64,000 bases of DNA. Origin: Segetibacter koreensis DSM 18137 (lineage in GTDB: Bacteria > Bacteroidota > Bacteroidia > Chitinophagales > Chitinophagaceae). Position 1 is the stretch's first letter. Each line of letters begins with the position of its first letter. The position numbers and the translations under genes are program-made. A model generated the notes under the pieces. That model was not told the origin of the DNA. It was given only the letters and a program-made list of their open reading frames with translations, and did not search any database. Below are positions 19,468-29,845 of the stretch, piece by piece. The stretch spans positions 1 to 64,000 of the forward strand of contig NZ_KB893359.1 in the NCBI RefSeq assembly GCF_000374045.1. The letters run 5' to 3'.

Positions 19468-20517
19468 ATGAAAAATTTAAAATACTATATGATGCGGCTC
19501 ATTGCGGTAGATATTTTCCTTTTGACACTTATATGTTGGACAAATAATTGCAATGCTCAGTCCACTCCTAAGCGATCATTACTTGCACTTTCTAAAACCA
19601 ATCATACGCTGGCAATTGTAGACCCCGTTACATTAAATATTATCGCTCGCATTCCTGTTGGCGAAGATCCGCACGAAGTTGTCGCTTCTTCAGACGGACG
19701 AACTGCATATGTTTGCATTTACGGAGGCGGTGCCTTACATGAAATAAACATAATTGACCTTGTTGCTCAAAAACCTTTATTAAACCTCGATACAAGACCA
19801 CTCTTCGGGCCACATGATATAACATTTGTTAATGGGAAGGCATGGTTTACCGCAGAAGGTTCTAAATCGGTCGGTCGCTATGACCCCGCCACAGGAAAGC
19901 TCGATTGGAGCATGGGAACAGGTCAGGACAGGACACACATGATCCACGTTACCGAGGATGGGAAAAGGATCTACACGACAAACGTCTCTTCCGGAACTGT
20001 CAGTATTCTTACAGATACACTAATCCAGCCCGGAAAAATGGCGCCTCCTAACGCTAAACCGCGGGAGGGTTGGGTTCAGACCATTGTTTCTACTGCCAAG
20101 GGCTCCGAAGGATTTGATGTGTCACCAGACGGCAATGAGTTATGGACCGCATCAAGTGAGGATGGAACCATTTCCATTATTGATCTCACAACAAAAAAAT
20201 CAGCAGCGAAAATTGATGGAAAGGTTGTAGGTGCTAACCGACTCAAATTTACGCCCGATGGTAAGTTAGTATTTATTTCGAGTCTTCAAACAGGCGACCT
20301 GACCATTTTTGATGCTAAATCACATACTGAAAGGAAACGACTGAAACTTGGTCATGGCGCTGCAGGAATTCTTATGGATCGCGATGCATCACGTGCTTTT
20401 GTTGCTTGCTCGGCTGATAATTATGTGGCTATCGTAGATCTCAAAACTTTAGAAGTTACCCGTCATATTGATGTTGGCGGAGTACCTGATGGTCTTGCAT
20501 GGGCAGTTCAGCCTTAA
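19468..20517 (+). CDS. YncE/YVTN-type beta-propeller protein, secreted
   Basis: 349 residues with a signal peptide (MRLIAVDIFLLTLICWTNNCNAQ). The mature part consists of about seven blades of the 40-residue YVTN type, each with a VSPDG- or TPDGK-like turn: SSDGRTAYVCIYGGGALHEI, TEDGKRIYTTNVSSGTVSIL, SPDGNELWTASSEDGTISII, TPDGKLVFISSLQTGDLTIF and RDASRAFVACSADNYVAIVD. Such propellers bind ligands or partners in the periplasm and are seldom catalytic. Transcription ends at a clear terminator (20553). The partner is unknown. Confidence 0.85.
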   Translation: MKNLKYYMMRLIAVDIFLLTLICWTNNCNAQSTPKRSLLALSKTNHTLAIVDPVTLNIIARIPVGEDPHEVVASSDGRTAYVCIYGGGALHEINIIDLVAQKPLLNLDTRPLFGPHDITFVNGKAWFTAEGSKSVGRYDPATGKLDWSMGTGQDRTHMIHVTEDGKRIYTTNVSSGTVSILTDTLIQPGKMAPPNAKPREGWVQTIVSTAKGSEGFDVSPDGNELWTASSEDGTISIIDLTTKKSAAKIDGKVVGANRLKFTPDGKLVFISSLQTGDLTIFDAKSHTERKRLKLGHGAAGILMDRDASRAFVACSADNYVAIVDLKTLEVTRHIDVGGVPDGLAWAVQP

Positions 20518-20552
20518 GTTCTTTAAGGAATTACACATTGCATTTGGCACCC

Positions 20553-20575
20553 TCGGTTTCCAAACCGATTTTTTT
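20553..20575 (+). terminator. Rho-independent terminator after the YVTN gene
   Basis: TCGGTT, loop TCCA, AACCGA, followed by seven T. It lies 36 nt after the stop of the propeller gene, in the right orientation. Confidence 0.8.
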
Positions 20576-20902
20576 CGCTAATAGAGCGTGCACTTATCTA
20601 TAAAAATCTAAAGTGTACGGTATTAATTGAAATGCTGTAAAAGTACGCTCAAAATAAAATTTAGTCCCATCTACCCTTGTTATTGTATTGCGAGTATTAA
20701 TACGAAATGAAAAATTTTTTGGTGAATAAAGAAAATGTTTCTACTATTGTCTCCTGTATGATACAATGAAAATACCTGCAACATTTATTTCTTCAAAGTT
20801 TTCGTATTCTAAGATCACCAATGGGTTGAGTTTTTATGATACATATTTTATAGTCATTCCTTCTAAATATAATTTATACAATAACACATTAAAAAAGCTC
20901 CG
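20576..20902. other. Intergenic region upstream of the carboxylesterase gene
   Basis: 327 AT-rich bases with no recognised gene. It should contain the carboxylesterase promoter, but no confident -7 element was found. Confidence 0.4.
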
Positions 20903-22504
20903 ATGAAAAAAATAACGATTTGCTTTCTCAACCTTATTTTAATATGTTTTTTTGCGTCAGCTCAGTTAGAGACAGGAGAAAATGTAGCTGTAACAAGCAC
21001 CGACGCGGGTAAAGTACGCGGATATATACACAACCGTATTTATACTTACAAAGGCATACCATATGCAGAGGCAAAACGCTTCGAAGCACCACAAAAGCCA
21101 GAACCCTGGACAGGTATACGCAGTTCAATGACTTATGGTCCGGTTGCACCATTAATGGATCCAACCACCTCTGTACAGGACGAAAGCGAGTTTGTTTATC
21201 ATCACGATTGGGGCTACACAAATGAAGATTGTATGCGTGTTAATGTTTGGACACCCGGTATAAACGATGGAAAGAAAAGACCTGTAATGTTCTGGATACA
21301 TGGTGGTGGTTACACATCCGGTTCCTCGCAGGAGTTACCTTCTTACGATGGTGAAAACCTTTCTAAAACAGGTGATGTTGTAGTGGTCTCTATCAATCAC
21401 CGTTTGAATATTCTTGGCTTTTTAGATCTTTCGGCGTACGGCGAAAAATACAGGCATTCTGCAAATGTCAGCATGCTCGATATTAAGGCTGCGCTGGAAT
21501 GGGTAAAAACGAACATAGCCAATTTTGGAGGTGATCCAGGCAACGTCACGATTTTTGGTCAATCGGGCGGTGGAGCTAAAGTAAACACATTGATGGCTAT
21601 GCCTTCGGCAAAAGGTCTCTTTCAAAAAGCCATTAACGAAAGCGGCTCGTTTAGGATGAATATGCTGGATAAAGCTACTACGAAAGCCATTAGCGCAGAA
21701 GTATTAAAAGAATTGAATCTCGGCGCTGACCAGGTGGATAGCCTGCAGACCATACCCTTTGCGCAATTGAGTGCGGCGGGTAAAAAGGCACTGAGAGTCA
21801 TTGAAGATAAATTTAAGGCGCAAGGAAAGCCTGTAGGTGGTTTTGGTTTAAGTTGGGGACCTAGCGTCGACGGTGAGGATCTGCCCTACCAGCTTTTTTC
21901 AGCGGAAGCCTTTGAATTATCTAAAAATATCCCTTTGCTAATTGGCACTGTAAAAAACGAGTTCATGCCTTCGTTATTTGGCGGCATAAGCAATGCGCCT
22001 ATCGACACAATCATGAACTATATCAAAAAGCAACAAGGCAGTAAGGCTGATGCTTATATCGCTGCAGTGAAGAAAGCCTATCCAAATGATACAAAACCTT
22101 CTGATTTGATTGACGTGGACGTGATGTTCCGGCCTGGTGCAGTAGCGCAGGCGAATAAAAAATCGGCACTCCACATGTCACCTGTTTACATGTATCTTTT
22201 TACATGGCAATCACCGGTACTGGACGGAAAATATAAAGCGGTGCATTGCATCGAACTCCCTTTTGTTTTCAATAATATTGCCCGTTGCGAAGAGATGACA
22301 GGTGGCAAAAAAGAAGCTTATGTATTGGCGGATAAAATGAGCAAAGCCTGGATTAAATTTGCAAGAACGGGCAACCCCAACCACAAAGGTTTACCTAACT
22401 GGCCCACCTTTAATGCAACAAATACGGCAACTATGCATTTCGATAATAAATGTGAAGTAAAACCGCAAATGGATAAAGAATTATTTGATCTCCTTAGCTT
22501 ATAA
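20903..22504 (+). CDS. Type B carboxylesterase, secreted
   Basis: 533 residues with an N-terminal signal peptide (CFLNLILICFFASAQ). Alpha/beta-hydrolase landmarks of the type B/para-nitrobenzyl esterase family are present: GIPYAEAKRFEAP, CMRVNVWTP, oxyanion motif HGGGYTSG (133-140) and nucleophile elbow FGQSGGGAKV with Ser221. The elbow is GQSGGG rather than the more common GESAGG. The likely acid is Glu in TVKNEFMPS and the base His in AVHCIELPFVF. It probably hydrolyses esters in the periplasm. The substrate is unknown. It stands alone, 619 nt before the next gene. Confidence 0.92.
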   Translation: MKKITICFLNLILICFFASAQLETGENVAVTSTDAGKVRGYIHNRIYTYKGIPYAEAKRFEAPQKPEPWTGIRSSMTYGPVAPLMDPTTSVQDESEFVYHHDWGYTNEDCMRVNVWTPGINDGKKRPVMFWIHGGGYTSGSSQELPSYDGENLSKTGDVVVVSINHRLNILGFLDLSAYGEKYRHSANVSMLDIKAALEWVKTNIANFGGDPGNVTIFGQSGGGAKVNTLMAMPSAKGLFQKAINESGSFRMNMLDKATTKAISAEVLKELNLGADQVDSLQTIPFAQLSAAGKKALRVIEDKFKAQGKPVGGFGLSWGPSVDGEDLPYQLFSAEAFELSKNIPLLIGTVKNEFMPSLFGGISNAPIDTIMNYIKKQQGSKADAYIAAVKKAYPNDTKPSDLIDVDVMFRPGAVAQANKKSALHMSPVYMYLFTWQSPVLDGKYKAVHCIELPFVFNNIARCEEMTGGKKEAYVLADKMSKAWIKFARTGNPNHKGLPNWPTFNATNTATMHFDNKCEVKPQMDKELFDLLSL

Positions 22505-23123
22505 AAATTCAACATCATACTTCAAATCACATTGCTTTGCGTTTATTTCATTTTAAAAATTTTGTTCAAATAAGTTTGCATGAAGAATATATTTTTCTCG
22601 CTCTTCCAGTTGCCATCTGAATGATTATTGTCGAATACGAAAAGAGGAAATGAAGCGAGGTAGAGTACTTATTATTGGAGGAGTTGGCAGATTAACAGTT
22701 GCCTTAAGTTCACATAAAGCAGAGTTCTCCAATTTGTCTCAACATTTTTGTCGTTCATCTCTTTTTTTAACTAGTAAACTGCTGGTGCGAGTATTTTTAA
22801 TCTCAATGCTATTCTTCTACTTAAAAAAATTTTTCAGTTATGCCATATCGCACTTTCTTTCTCAATAAAAGCATTCGCAATCGTTTTGTTGCCAACTGCC
22901 TTGAATCATATACTTTTATCATTGAAATTATTCTATTAAAAACATTACAGCAAATTGATTGATCTGCTCATGAGCATGTTTTTTGATATCTTTAAAAAGA
23001 GGCAAGCAAAACGATCTTTAATGGAGGGGATAAAACTTTATTTTCAGATTCCGCTATTGCATTAAGCAAACGTAAAAAAATAATTGAGCCGATCACAATC
23101 ATTTAACTACTTAAATATTACAC
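22505..23123. other. Intergenic region between the esterase and sugar isomerase genes
   Basis: 619 bases without a convincing gene. A 72-codon plus frame at 22650-22868 has no domain and an erratic hydrophobic pattern. No terminator or operator was recognised. Confidence 0.4.
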
Positions 23124-24074
23124 ATGACAAACAGAAGAAAATTTTTACAACAAACCGGTGCTGCAGCTTTGGGTGGTTGGTTGTTGCCTCGTCTCGCCAA
23201 TGCGAGTTTGTCCAACAAGGCAGTACAACCCATCGGCCTTCAGCTATACACGCTGGGTGATTTAATGACTACTGATACAAAAGGAACGTTACAAAAGTTA
23301 GCCGCTATCGGTTATAAAGAATTAGAAAGTGCGGGGTCACAAAAAGGAAACTTTTACGGGTATAAGCCTAAAGAGTTTGCAAGCATGGTAAAAGACATGG
23401 GCATGAATTGGCGTTCTGCTCATGTAGGTGGTGCTCCTTTTACAATAGAACAGGTAATGAAAATGGCAAAGACGGCAGCAGACTCTGCAAGAATGCAGAA
23501 AATCGCCGAGCGGATTAAGAATATGCCTCCAATGTTAAACCTCAAAAATGATTATCAAAGACTGGCTGATGATGCAGCCGAAGGCGGCATAAGTTATTTG
23601 GTATGTTCGAGCATACCTGTTAATACGTTAGATGAAATCAAAACGGCAGTAGAGGTGTTTAGCAAGGCGGGTGAAGCCTGCAAGAAAGTAGGTGTGCAAT
23701 TTGCCTACCATAACCACACTACTGAATTTGACCAAGTGGAAGGGCATCGTCCTTTTGATTACATCCTTTCCAACACTGATAAAGACATGGTGAAGATGGA
23801 ATTGGATCTGGCGTGGGCCACAAAAGCCAATCAGGACCCCGTTGAACTATTCAAACTGCACCCTGGTCGTTTTCCATTGTGGCACGTTAAAGACCTGGAT
23901 AAGACCAACAAAAATCCAGCAGAAGTAGGAACAGGATTAGTTGATTTCAAACGGATTTTTGACAACGCGAAAGAGTCGGGCATGAAGTATTTTTTTGTAG
24001 AGCAGGATCAAGCCCCGCAGCCACTACAAAATGTTACTAATAGTTTTAATTATTTAAATAAATTGTTGGGCTAA
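23124..24074 (+). CDS. Sugar phosphate isomerase/epimerase-like TIM-barrel protein, Tat-exported
   Basis: 316 residues. A twin-arginine signal (NRRKFLQQTGAAALGGWLLP) leads into an AP-endonuclease-2/xylose-isomerase-like TIM barrel beginning IGLQLYTLGDLM. Metal-site pieces typical of the family are visible: FAYHNHTTEFDQVEG, MVKMELDLAWATKANQDP, LWHVKDLDK and FFVEQD. Many exported Bacteroidota homologues sit with glycoside-degrading genes, and some act as 3-keto-sugar epimerases or lyases. Here there is no close partner, so the substrate is open. Confidence 0.88.
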   Translation: MTNRRKFLQQTGAAALGGWLLPRLANASLSNKAVQPIGLQLYTLGDLMTTDTKGTLQKLAAIGYKELESAGSQKGNFYGYKPKEFASMVKDMGMNWRSAHVGGAPFTIEQVMKMAKTAADSARMQKIAERIKNMPPMLNLKNDYQRLADDAAEGGISYLVCSSIPVNTLDEIKTAVEVFSKAGEACKKVGVQFAYHNHTTEFDQVEGHRPFDYILSNTDKDMVKMELDLAWATKANQDPVELFKLHPGRFPLWHVKDLDKTNKNPAEVGTGLVDFKRIFDNAKESGMKYFFVEQDQAPQPLQNVTNSFNYLNKLLG

Positions 24075-24219
24075 TTACTGGCTCGAACGTTTTATAAATA
24101 TTTAATCCTTTAATGTCGGCCCGGCATTTCGTATAATCGTTATTTTTTGTACTTCATCTAAGTAACCCTCAAGTGCAAAACCAACGGTTGATCAAAATAA
24201 AAAGTCAATCAGTACTAAC

Positions 24220-24257
24220 TATGCCCGGTAGTGTTTCTCAAAACACTACCGGGCATA
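24220..24257. repeat. Perfect 17-bp inverted repeat with 4-nt loop
   Basis: TATGCCCGGTAGTGTTT, loop CTCA, then its exact complement. It lies 146 nt after the TIM-barrel gene and 180 nt after the window's next convergent gene end. There is no T-tract on either side, so it is an unusually strong hairpin for a terminator of the standard type. The rest of the 365-base gap (24075-24439) shows nothing else. Confidence 0.9.
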
Positions 24258-24439
24258 AATGAAACGCCCTCATTGACCAGCAACTTAACCTGTGTGCTAC
24301 GACCAGTAGTCATTGTTCCATCCCTGCCCGTCAGCAAGTGTTTATTTACAATTAGAGATTCGTCATGCAATTGGCGAATGCGAGGACAGCATCAGAAATG
24401 GCTCCTTTAACAATGCTGGTCTTCGTTATAGGCATCCCG

Positions 24440-27400
24440 CTACAACTTAGAAAATTGCTTATAAACAATTTTGTCTTCACTTAGAATTTTTACAGTGTAT
24501 ACGCCACTCGAAAAAGCCGAAACATCAAGTTGTACAACTGTATTTAAAATGTTTGATTGAATAGTTTTCATTACAACTCCAGCAGAAGATATAACTGATA
24601 TTATCGCAGGCTTACCTTTATTCAATCCCGTTGTACTAATGCTTATTATATCATTTGCAGGATTAGGATATAGTTTTAAACTTATGGAATTATTTATATT
24701 GCTTTTCCCATCTCTTAAAGATGGTCTGTTGCTGACCATAGGCGTATTCTGCAAGGTTACTGTAACTGTTATTGGATCAGATGTAGATGAGAGACCTTTA
24801 TCATCAGTAGCTTTAGCTGTAACAGTGTAAGTACCAGGTTGTACATCTCTCCACCAGCATGTATAGGGATAGCTGTATTCTGTTCTTAATAATGTTTTTC
24901 CAACAAAAAATTCTACTTTACTTATTTTGTCATTGGCATCTTTTGCTTTCGCAATTAAATGAACTTTAGCATGAGCACTAAATACTGAACTATCTGCCGG
25001 AGTTACAATACTTACCACCGGTGGCACATTAGAATCAACTACTGATACTTCTATACTGTTAGAAGTAATTACGTTGCCCTTAGTATCGTATGCTTTTGCA
25101 GTAAGGTGATAAGTGCCAACTGGAACATTTGTCCATAAGAAACCGTAGGGAGAAACGACCTCTGTATGCAATAAAGTTGTATCACGGTAAAATCTTACTT
25201 TTTTTATAGCTGCATCGTCATCCGCAACAGTTGCATCTAGTTTAATTCTTGCCGGCGCGGTATATTTTACAATGTTATCAGCAATCGTAAGTTTTACTAT
25301 TGCAGGTTTATTTAATCCCAATTTGTAACTCGCTACCGCTGTTTGTGTAAAGTATGTATATGTAAAATTGTCTGGGGTTAATATATCACTTGCGCCGATC
25401 GCATAGACCCTATCCCCTCCTATAACTAATTGGTTGATACGATCACGACTTAAAGTTTGATTAGCATGATCGAAATTTGTTACCAATTTACCTCCTTTGC
25501 CAAAAGAGGAGTCAGGTGTGCCATCAGAATTATATTTCACAAGTGCAAAATCAAAATAATCGGAGCTAAAGGTTTTTATCGTATATCCTCCAACTAATAT
25601 TTTTTCATTTTCGTTGGTAACAATTGAAGTTGCATAATCATTGTTGGTATCAAAGTCAGTAATTACTGTACCCTTATTTACAAATGACTCATCAAGCTTA
25701 CCATCGGAAAGATAACGACTAACGGCAAAATCATCACTTGAAGACGCTGCACTTCCTATGTATCCCGCTGCCAAAATTCTATTATTCTTGTCTACGGTAA
25801 TTGACATAATGATTATATTGGTAATTAACTTTCCGCCAGAGCCAAACGATTTATCTATTGAACCATTAACATTGTACCGAACAATAGCTCCGTTTCCCGA
25901 AACTAATATTTTACCGTCTTTTTGGAGTACCAGGGAATAGGGGTAGTTCAAATCAAAATCTAACGAGACTTTTCCTTCAACTCCAAAAGAATTGTCAATC
26001 GTTCCATTACTGTTGTAACGCATTATAAATTTTGACCCAAATGCTACGATTTTTCCATCTGGCTGTATGGCTATCTTTTCAATTTGCCCTACACCAAAGT
26101 CAGAAACCACTTCTCCGTTTTTTCCAAACGAAGAATCTGGGTTTCCATCTGAATTATAGCAAACAAGGAAAAAAGCGCCAGATGGACCGTTAGGTATACT
26201 TGTAGATCCTCCTACTACAATTTTTCCATCCGTTTGAATAGCAACACTGGTAGCCACATCAGTGTTGTCAAAACCATATCCGAAGGGATCATAAGAACCG
26301 TCGTTGTGAAAGCCTTTCGTTCCTCCGCGAAAAGAGGTATCAAATGTGCCATTTCTATTAAAACGAGTTACTATAAAATCAACATAGTTTTCCGGAAGTT
26401 TGTAAATAGGTCTGCTGGCCCATCCAACGCAAACAATTTTACCATCTTTTTGAATAGCGCCGCTGGTGAAGTTTGAATTTAAATCAAAACTGTTTTTAGC
26501 ATAACCGTTTGTGCCAAATGAAGAGTCTAGGAAGCTATTATGAGGATCGTTAACCACAGAAAAATGGACAGCAGACGTAGTTGAAAGGCCGCGATTATCG
26601 GTGGCTTTAGCCAATAAAACATGGTTTCCAGCAGGCACATCCTTTAATATGAAGGTTTTGCCAATGGAAGGATGGTTAGCAAAAGTGAAAGTTTTTAATA
26701 ATATAGAGTCATTGTAAAATTCTAATCTACTTATTGTTCCGTCAGAGTCTGATGCAAAAGCATCCATCCTAACAACTGCGGGTGCTGCAAAACTTGCAAA
26801 TTCAACAGGATTTGTAATATTTACAATGGGCTTTTTATTAGGCACTACCGACATACTGATGGGATCACTTGTAGTAACAGCGCCACTATCATCGGTCGCC
26901 TTAGCAGAGATAGTATAATTACCTATTGGTACGTTTATCCAGGTATATTGATAAGGAGATGCTTTTTTTGTTGCTAATAATACTGACCCATTATAAAATT
27001 GTACTTTTTTAATTCTTCCGTCGGCATCAAAAGCCTCAGCTTCTAAATGGATAGTTATAGGTGCCAGGAAAACCTGGTTATTTGTTGGCCCTATAAGTCG
27101 TACGACCGGCGGCAGATTGGTTACAACCGATATCAAAACCTGAGATGAAGATGTAGATAAGCCACTATTATCTATAGCTTTAGCAGTAATAATATAAGAG
27201 CCTGCTTTTAAATTCTTCCAGCTAAAAGAGTAAGGGCTGGTATCATCAGTAGCCAGCAATGTTTTTCCATTATAAAATTCTACTTTAATTATTGTGCCGT
27301 CAGTATCGGACGCAGTAACATCAATTACAATAGTTGCAGAAGTGCTGTGAACCGAATTGTTTATTGGGCTGGTGATAATTACAGATGGCGGAATTGCAGT

Positions 27401-28834
27401 AACGGTAGCGGTAAATTCACAACTTTTTAGTGGCTGAGCGGCTAACGCATAATGAACAACAGTCGTTCCTTTATTAAAAATTTTACCACTGGCACTTCCC
27501 GTTCCGGTGCCGATTGTAGCACCTGTAAAAGTATAATTAACCAGAGAATTACCACCCGTCAAAATAGGATCTATACCGTTGATTATGGCAGTATTTTTCC
27601 CTTTATCTACAGGTACATTTTTAGAAGAAGGGCAGGCAAGATTTGGGGTCTCATCCAGCAGATAAGCTGCAATTACTCCATTACTATCCGCCACGCCTAC
27701 TACATACAATCTCTGCCCAGAGATAACTGTGCCCTTTATTATATCAGAACCTGTGCTTACTTCTGTTATTTGTTTCCCGCCGGTTGAAAAATTGGTATCC
27801 AGACTACCGTCAGGAAAATAACATGCAATAGCAAAATCAGAAGTATTTTCTGCCTTATAACTACCGCAAATAATTATATTGCCATTTGGTTGAATAGCCA
27901 TTGAGTATGCTGTAGCCTGACCTGGGCCAAACTGGGTATTTTGTATCCCGGTAGAATTAAATGTATTATCCAAACTCCAATCAGAATTATACCTGGCAAT
28001 AGAGAACCCGTTTTCAGAAGATCCGGAAGTAACTATTTTCCCATCATTTTGTATAACTAAAGAAGAAATATTGAAAGGAGATCCTACCGTCCCATAATAC
28101 TCTTCCGGAGGCGTTCCATCAGCATTAAATATAAAAATCTCGTGGGCCGACGAACTCGTGACTATTATTTTCCCATCGTCTTTAACAGCTATGAAAGAAG
28201 TATGGAATGGAAATTCATAATATGATACATCTAAAACTCTTTTTCCATTACCTGCAAAAGTAGAATCCGGTCTCCCATCCGATTTGAACCGGTATACAAA
28301 AAGGGCGTTAAGATTTAGCGGCCATCCTGCTGCTACACCCGCTGTTGCTGCTACAATTTTACCATCAGTTTGAATTGCTAAAGAGGATCCCGCCCCTTCA
28401 TAAAACAATTCTCCGTTAGTCCCAAAACTATTGTCAATAGTTCCATCAGTATTATATCTTATTGTGAAAGATCGAGTTCCGTCATTTGTATTAACATTTC
28501 CCGATACTAATATTTTACCATCTGGCTGAATGACTAATGATAAAGCTTCGGAAGCATACTGAAAATTAGATAATACTGTGCCATCATTTGAAAAAGTACT
28601 GTCCAAATTACCATCAGCATTATACCTTGCTAATGCGAAGTGTTCTTTTACAGAACCAACTACAACGATTTTTTTGTCATTTTGAACAGCAATACTTGTA
28701 TAAGAAGAATTGGCAGGAAAGCCGGCTTTAGCAATACCCATAACGCCAAAAGAAGAATCGATCTCTCCCCCTTGAGAAAAAATATTTGCAGAAAAGAAAA
28801 AAGATACCGTAATAAGTAAAATTATTTTTTTCAT
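24440..28834 (-). CDS. Large secreted delta-60/Ig-like repeat protein with type IX sorting domain
   Basis: 1464 residues. A signal peptide (IILLITVSFFFSANIFSQ) is followed by a first block of delta-60 repeats (about 25-395; repeated patterns IQPDGKILVSGN, RYNTDGTIDNSFGTNG). Then come a HYR-like domain, three Ig-like repeats (each with VEFYNGKTLLAT..SPY.F.W..., about 480-765), a second delta-60 block (about 770-1175), two more Ig-like repeats, and a C-terminal type A sorting domain of the Por secretion system (LKLYPNPANDIISIS ... VYTVKI, end KQFSKL). The last part predicts export across the outer membrane and cell-surface attachment. Function is unknown, and the delta-60 blocks may form propellers. 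It is monocistronic. Confidence 0.9.
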   Translation of the reverse strand: MKKIILLITVSFFFSANIFSQGGEIDSSFGVMGIAKAGFPANSSYTSIAVQNDKKIVVVGSVKEHFALARYNADGNLDSTFSNDGTVLSNFQYASEALSLVIQPDGKILVSGNVNTNDGTRSFTIRYNTDGTIDNSFGTNGELFYEGAGSSLAIQTDGKIVAATAGVAAGWPLNLNALFVYRFKSDGRPDSTFAGNGKRVLDVSYYEFPFHTSFIAVKDDGKIIVTSSSAHEIFIFNADGTPPEEYYGTVGSPFNISSLVIQNDGKIVTSGSSENGFSIARYNSDWSLDNTFNSTGIQNTQFGPGQATAYSMAIQPNGNIIICGSYKAENTSDFAIACYFPDGSLDTNFSTGGKQITEVSTGSDIIKGTVISGQRLYVVGVADSNGVIAAYLLDETPNLACPSSKNVPVDKGKNTAIINGIDPILTGGNSLVNYTFTGATIGTGTGSASGKIFNKGTTVVHYALAAQPLKSCEFTATVTAIPPSVIITSPINNSVHSTSATIVIDVTASDTDGTIIKVEFYNGKTLLATDDTSPYSFSWKNLKAGSYIITAKAIDNSGLSTSSSQVLISVVTNLPPVVRLIGPTNNQVFLAPITIHLEAEAFDADGRIKKVQFYNGSVLLATKKASPYQYTWINVPIGNYTISAKATDDSGAVTTSDPISMSVVPNKKPIVNITNPVEFASFAAPAVVRMDAFASDSDGTISRLEFYNDSILLKTFTFANHPSIGKTFILKDVPAGNHVLLAKATDNRGLSTTSAVHFSVVNDPHNSFLDSSFGTNGYAKNSFDLNSNFTSGAIQKDGKIVCVGWASRPIYKLPENYVDFIVTRFNRNGTFDTSFRGGTKGFHNDGSYDPFGYGFDNTDVATSVAIQTDGKIVVGGSTSIPNGPSGAFFLVCYNSDGNPDSSFGKNGEVVSDFGVGQIEKIAIQPDGKIVAFGSKFIMRYNSNGTIDNSFGVEGKVSLDFDLNYPYSLVLQKDGKILVSGNGAIVRYNVNGSIDKSFGSGGKLITNIIIMSITVDKNNRILAAGYIGSAASSSDDFAVSRYLSDGKLDESFVNKGTVITDFDTNNDYATSIVTNENEKILVGGYTIKTFSSDYFDFALVKYNSDGTPDSSFGKGGKLVTNFDHANQTLSRDRINQLVIGGDRVYAIGASDILTPDNFTYTYFTQTAVASYKLGLNKPAIVKLTIADNIVKYTAPARIKLDATVADDDAAIKKVRFYRDTTLLHTEVVSPYGFLWTNVPVGTYHLTAKAYDTKGNVITSNSIEVSVVDSNVPPVVSIVTPADSSVFSAHAKVHLIAKAKDANDKISKVEFFVGKTLLRTEYSYPYTCWWRDVQPGTYTVTAKATDDKGLSSTSDPITVTVTLQNTPMVSNRPSLRDGKSNINNSISLKLYPNPANDIISISTTGLNKGKPAIISVISSAGVVMKTIQSNILNTVVQLDVSAFSSGVYTVKILSEDKIVYKQFSKL

Positions 28835-29239
28835 GTTTCAAAATTTATCATGGTCAGCAAATAACTACTCTAAAAAAACCTTCTTTTCTTAAGGTTATTT
28901 TTAACATCAGCAGGTATTGAATTACTTATTGAAGTGAGGAAGTAAAATATTCAACAGGCAAATAAAGATGGAAAGTTAAAAGCAGCATTTTTATGATGAA
29001 AGGCAGAATAAATTATGATACTGATCCACAAAAACTAATTATGGAAGCTATAGGATTGTGGAAAGTTTTGCAACTTTCAATACATGTTGTGGTAAAACAA
29101 AGTTTAATACCAGGCGCGGCAGCAGAGTAAGGGCTAATAGAGTTCGGAATGATTTCAAAACCTTTTTAAAATAATAACTTCAAAGGGTTAGCCTCTATAC
29201 AATAGGTACATTTTTTTATAAAAATTTTAAAATTCGTTT
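28835..29239. other. Intergenic region upstream of the delta-60 gene
   Basis: 405 AT-rich bases. It should contain the promoter of the minus-strand delta-60 gene. I saw no small gene, repeat or confident promoter element. Confidence 0.4.
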
Positions 29240-29599
29240 CTATTCATTCACGTTTTCCGCCGCCTGGCTTTTTATCAGATTCAATTCTTCCTCAGTTTTA
29301 TCTTCTATGCTTCTAAAATCGTTGCTTGCCTCTTTTTGAGCCCTCAAAATTTCATCAAGTTTTATATGAATTGCTAAAGTATCTTTATTTGAAGATTGTT
29401 GAATGACAAACACCATTAAAAAAGTAATAATTGTAGTTCCAGTGTTTATTACAAGTTGCCAGTTTTCAGAATAATGAAATATTGGGCCACATATTCCCCA
29501 TATAATTACAATCAAACATGCTGCTATAAAAGCCCAATAGCTACCAGCAGCTTTGGTTATTTTCTTTGAAAATTTATCAAAGGTTTGAGAGAGCGTCAT
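29240..29599 (-). CDS. Low-affinity iron permease family small membrane protein
   Basis: About 119 residues from the ATG at 29599. An upstream ATG at 29653 would add an 18-residue N-terminal extension of no family character. The family pattern is clear: an N-terminal MTLSQTFDKFSKKITKAAGS, a first membrane span (WAFIAACLIVIIWGICGPIF), a second span (VINTGTTIITFLMVFVIQQS), then SNKDTLAIHIKLDEILRAQK and an acidic tail. The name comes from fungal Fet4. In bacteria the short two-span proteins have no demonstrated iron transport. The 246 bases upstream show nothing else. Confidence 0.82.
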   Translation of the reverse strand: MTLSQTFDKFSKKITKAAGSYWAFIAACLIVIIWGICGPIFHYSENWQLVINTGTTIITFLMVFVIQQSSNKDTLAIHIKLDEILRAQKEASNDFRSIEDKTEEELNLIKSQAAENVNE

Positions 29600-29845
29600 T
29601 TTTTTATTTTTTGAGATTAAAGATACCGTTAATAGGAATGTTTTTATGTTCATTTTCTTAAAAAACTACTTCAAGTTCTTGTTTTTAGATTGCTTTCTAA
29701 ATTGATAAATGTTGCAATTTTTAGAAAAAACCACCTGAAGGAAAAGATGCCTGATTTATTATTACAAAGAAGGAAATGCTAACAGAAATAATATTCGACT
29801 GAGAAGTTGCAAAAATTATTCAAGCCAATATATTTTATCTAATTA

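Noticed and set aside
22650-22868. 72-codon plus frame between the esterase and isomerase genes
   Set aside because: No signal, no domain, erratic composition and no promoter evidence.
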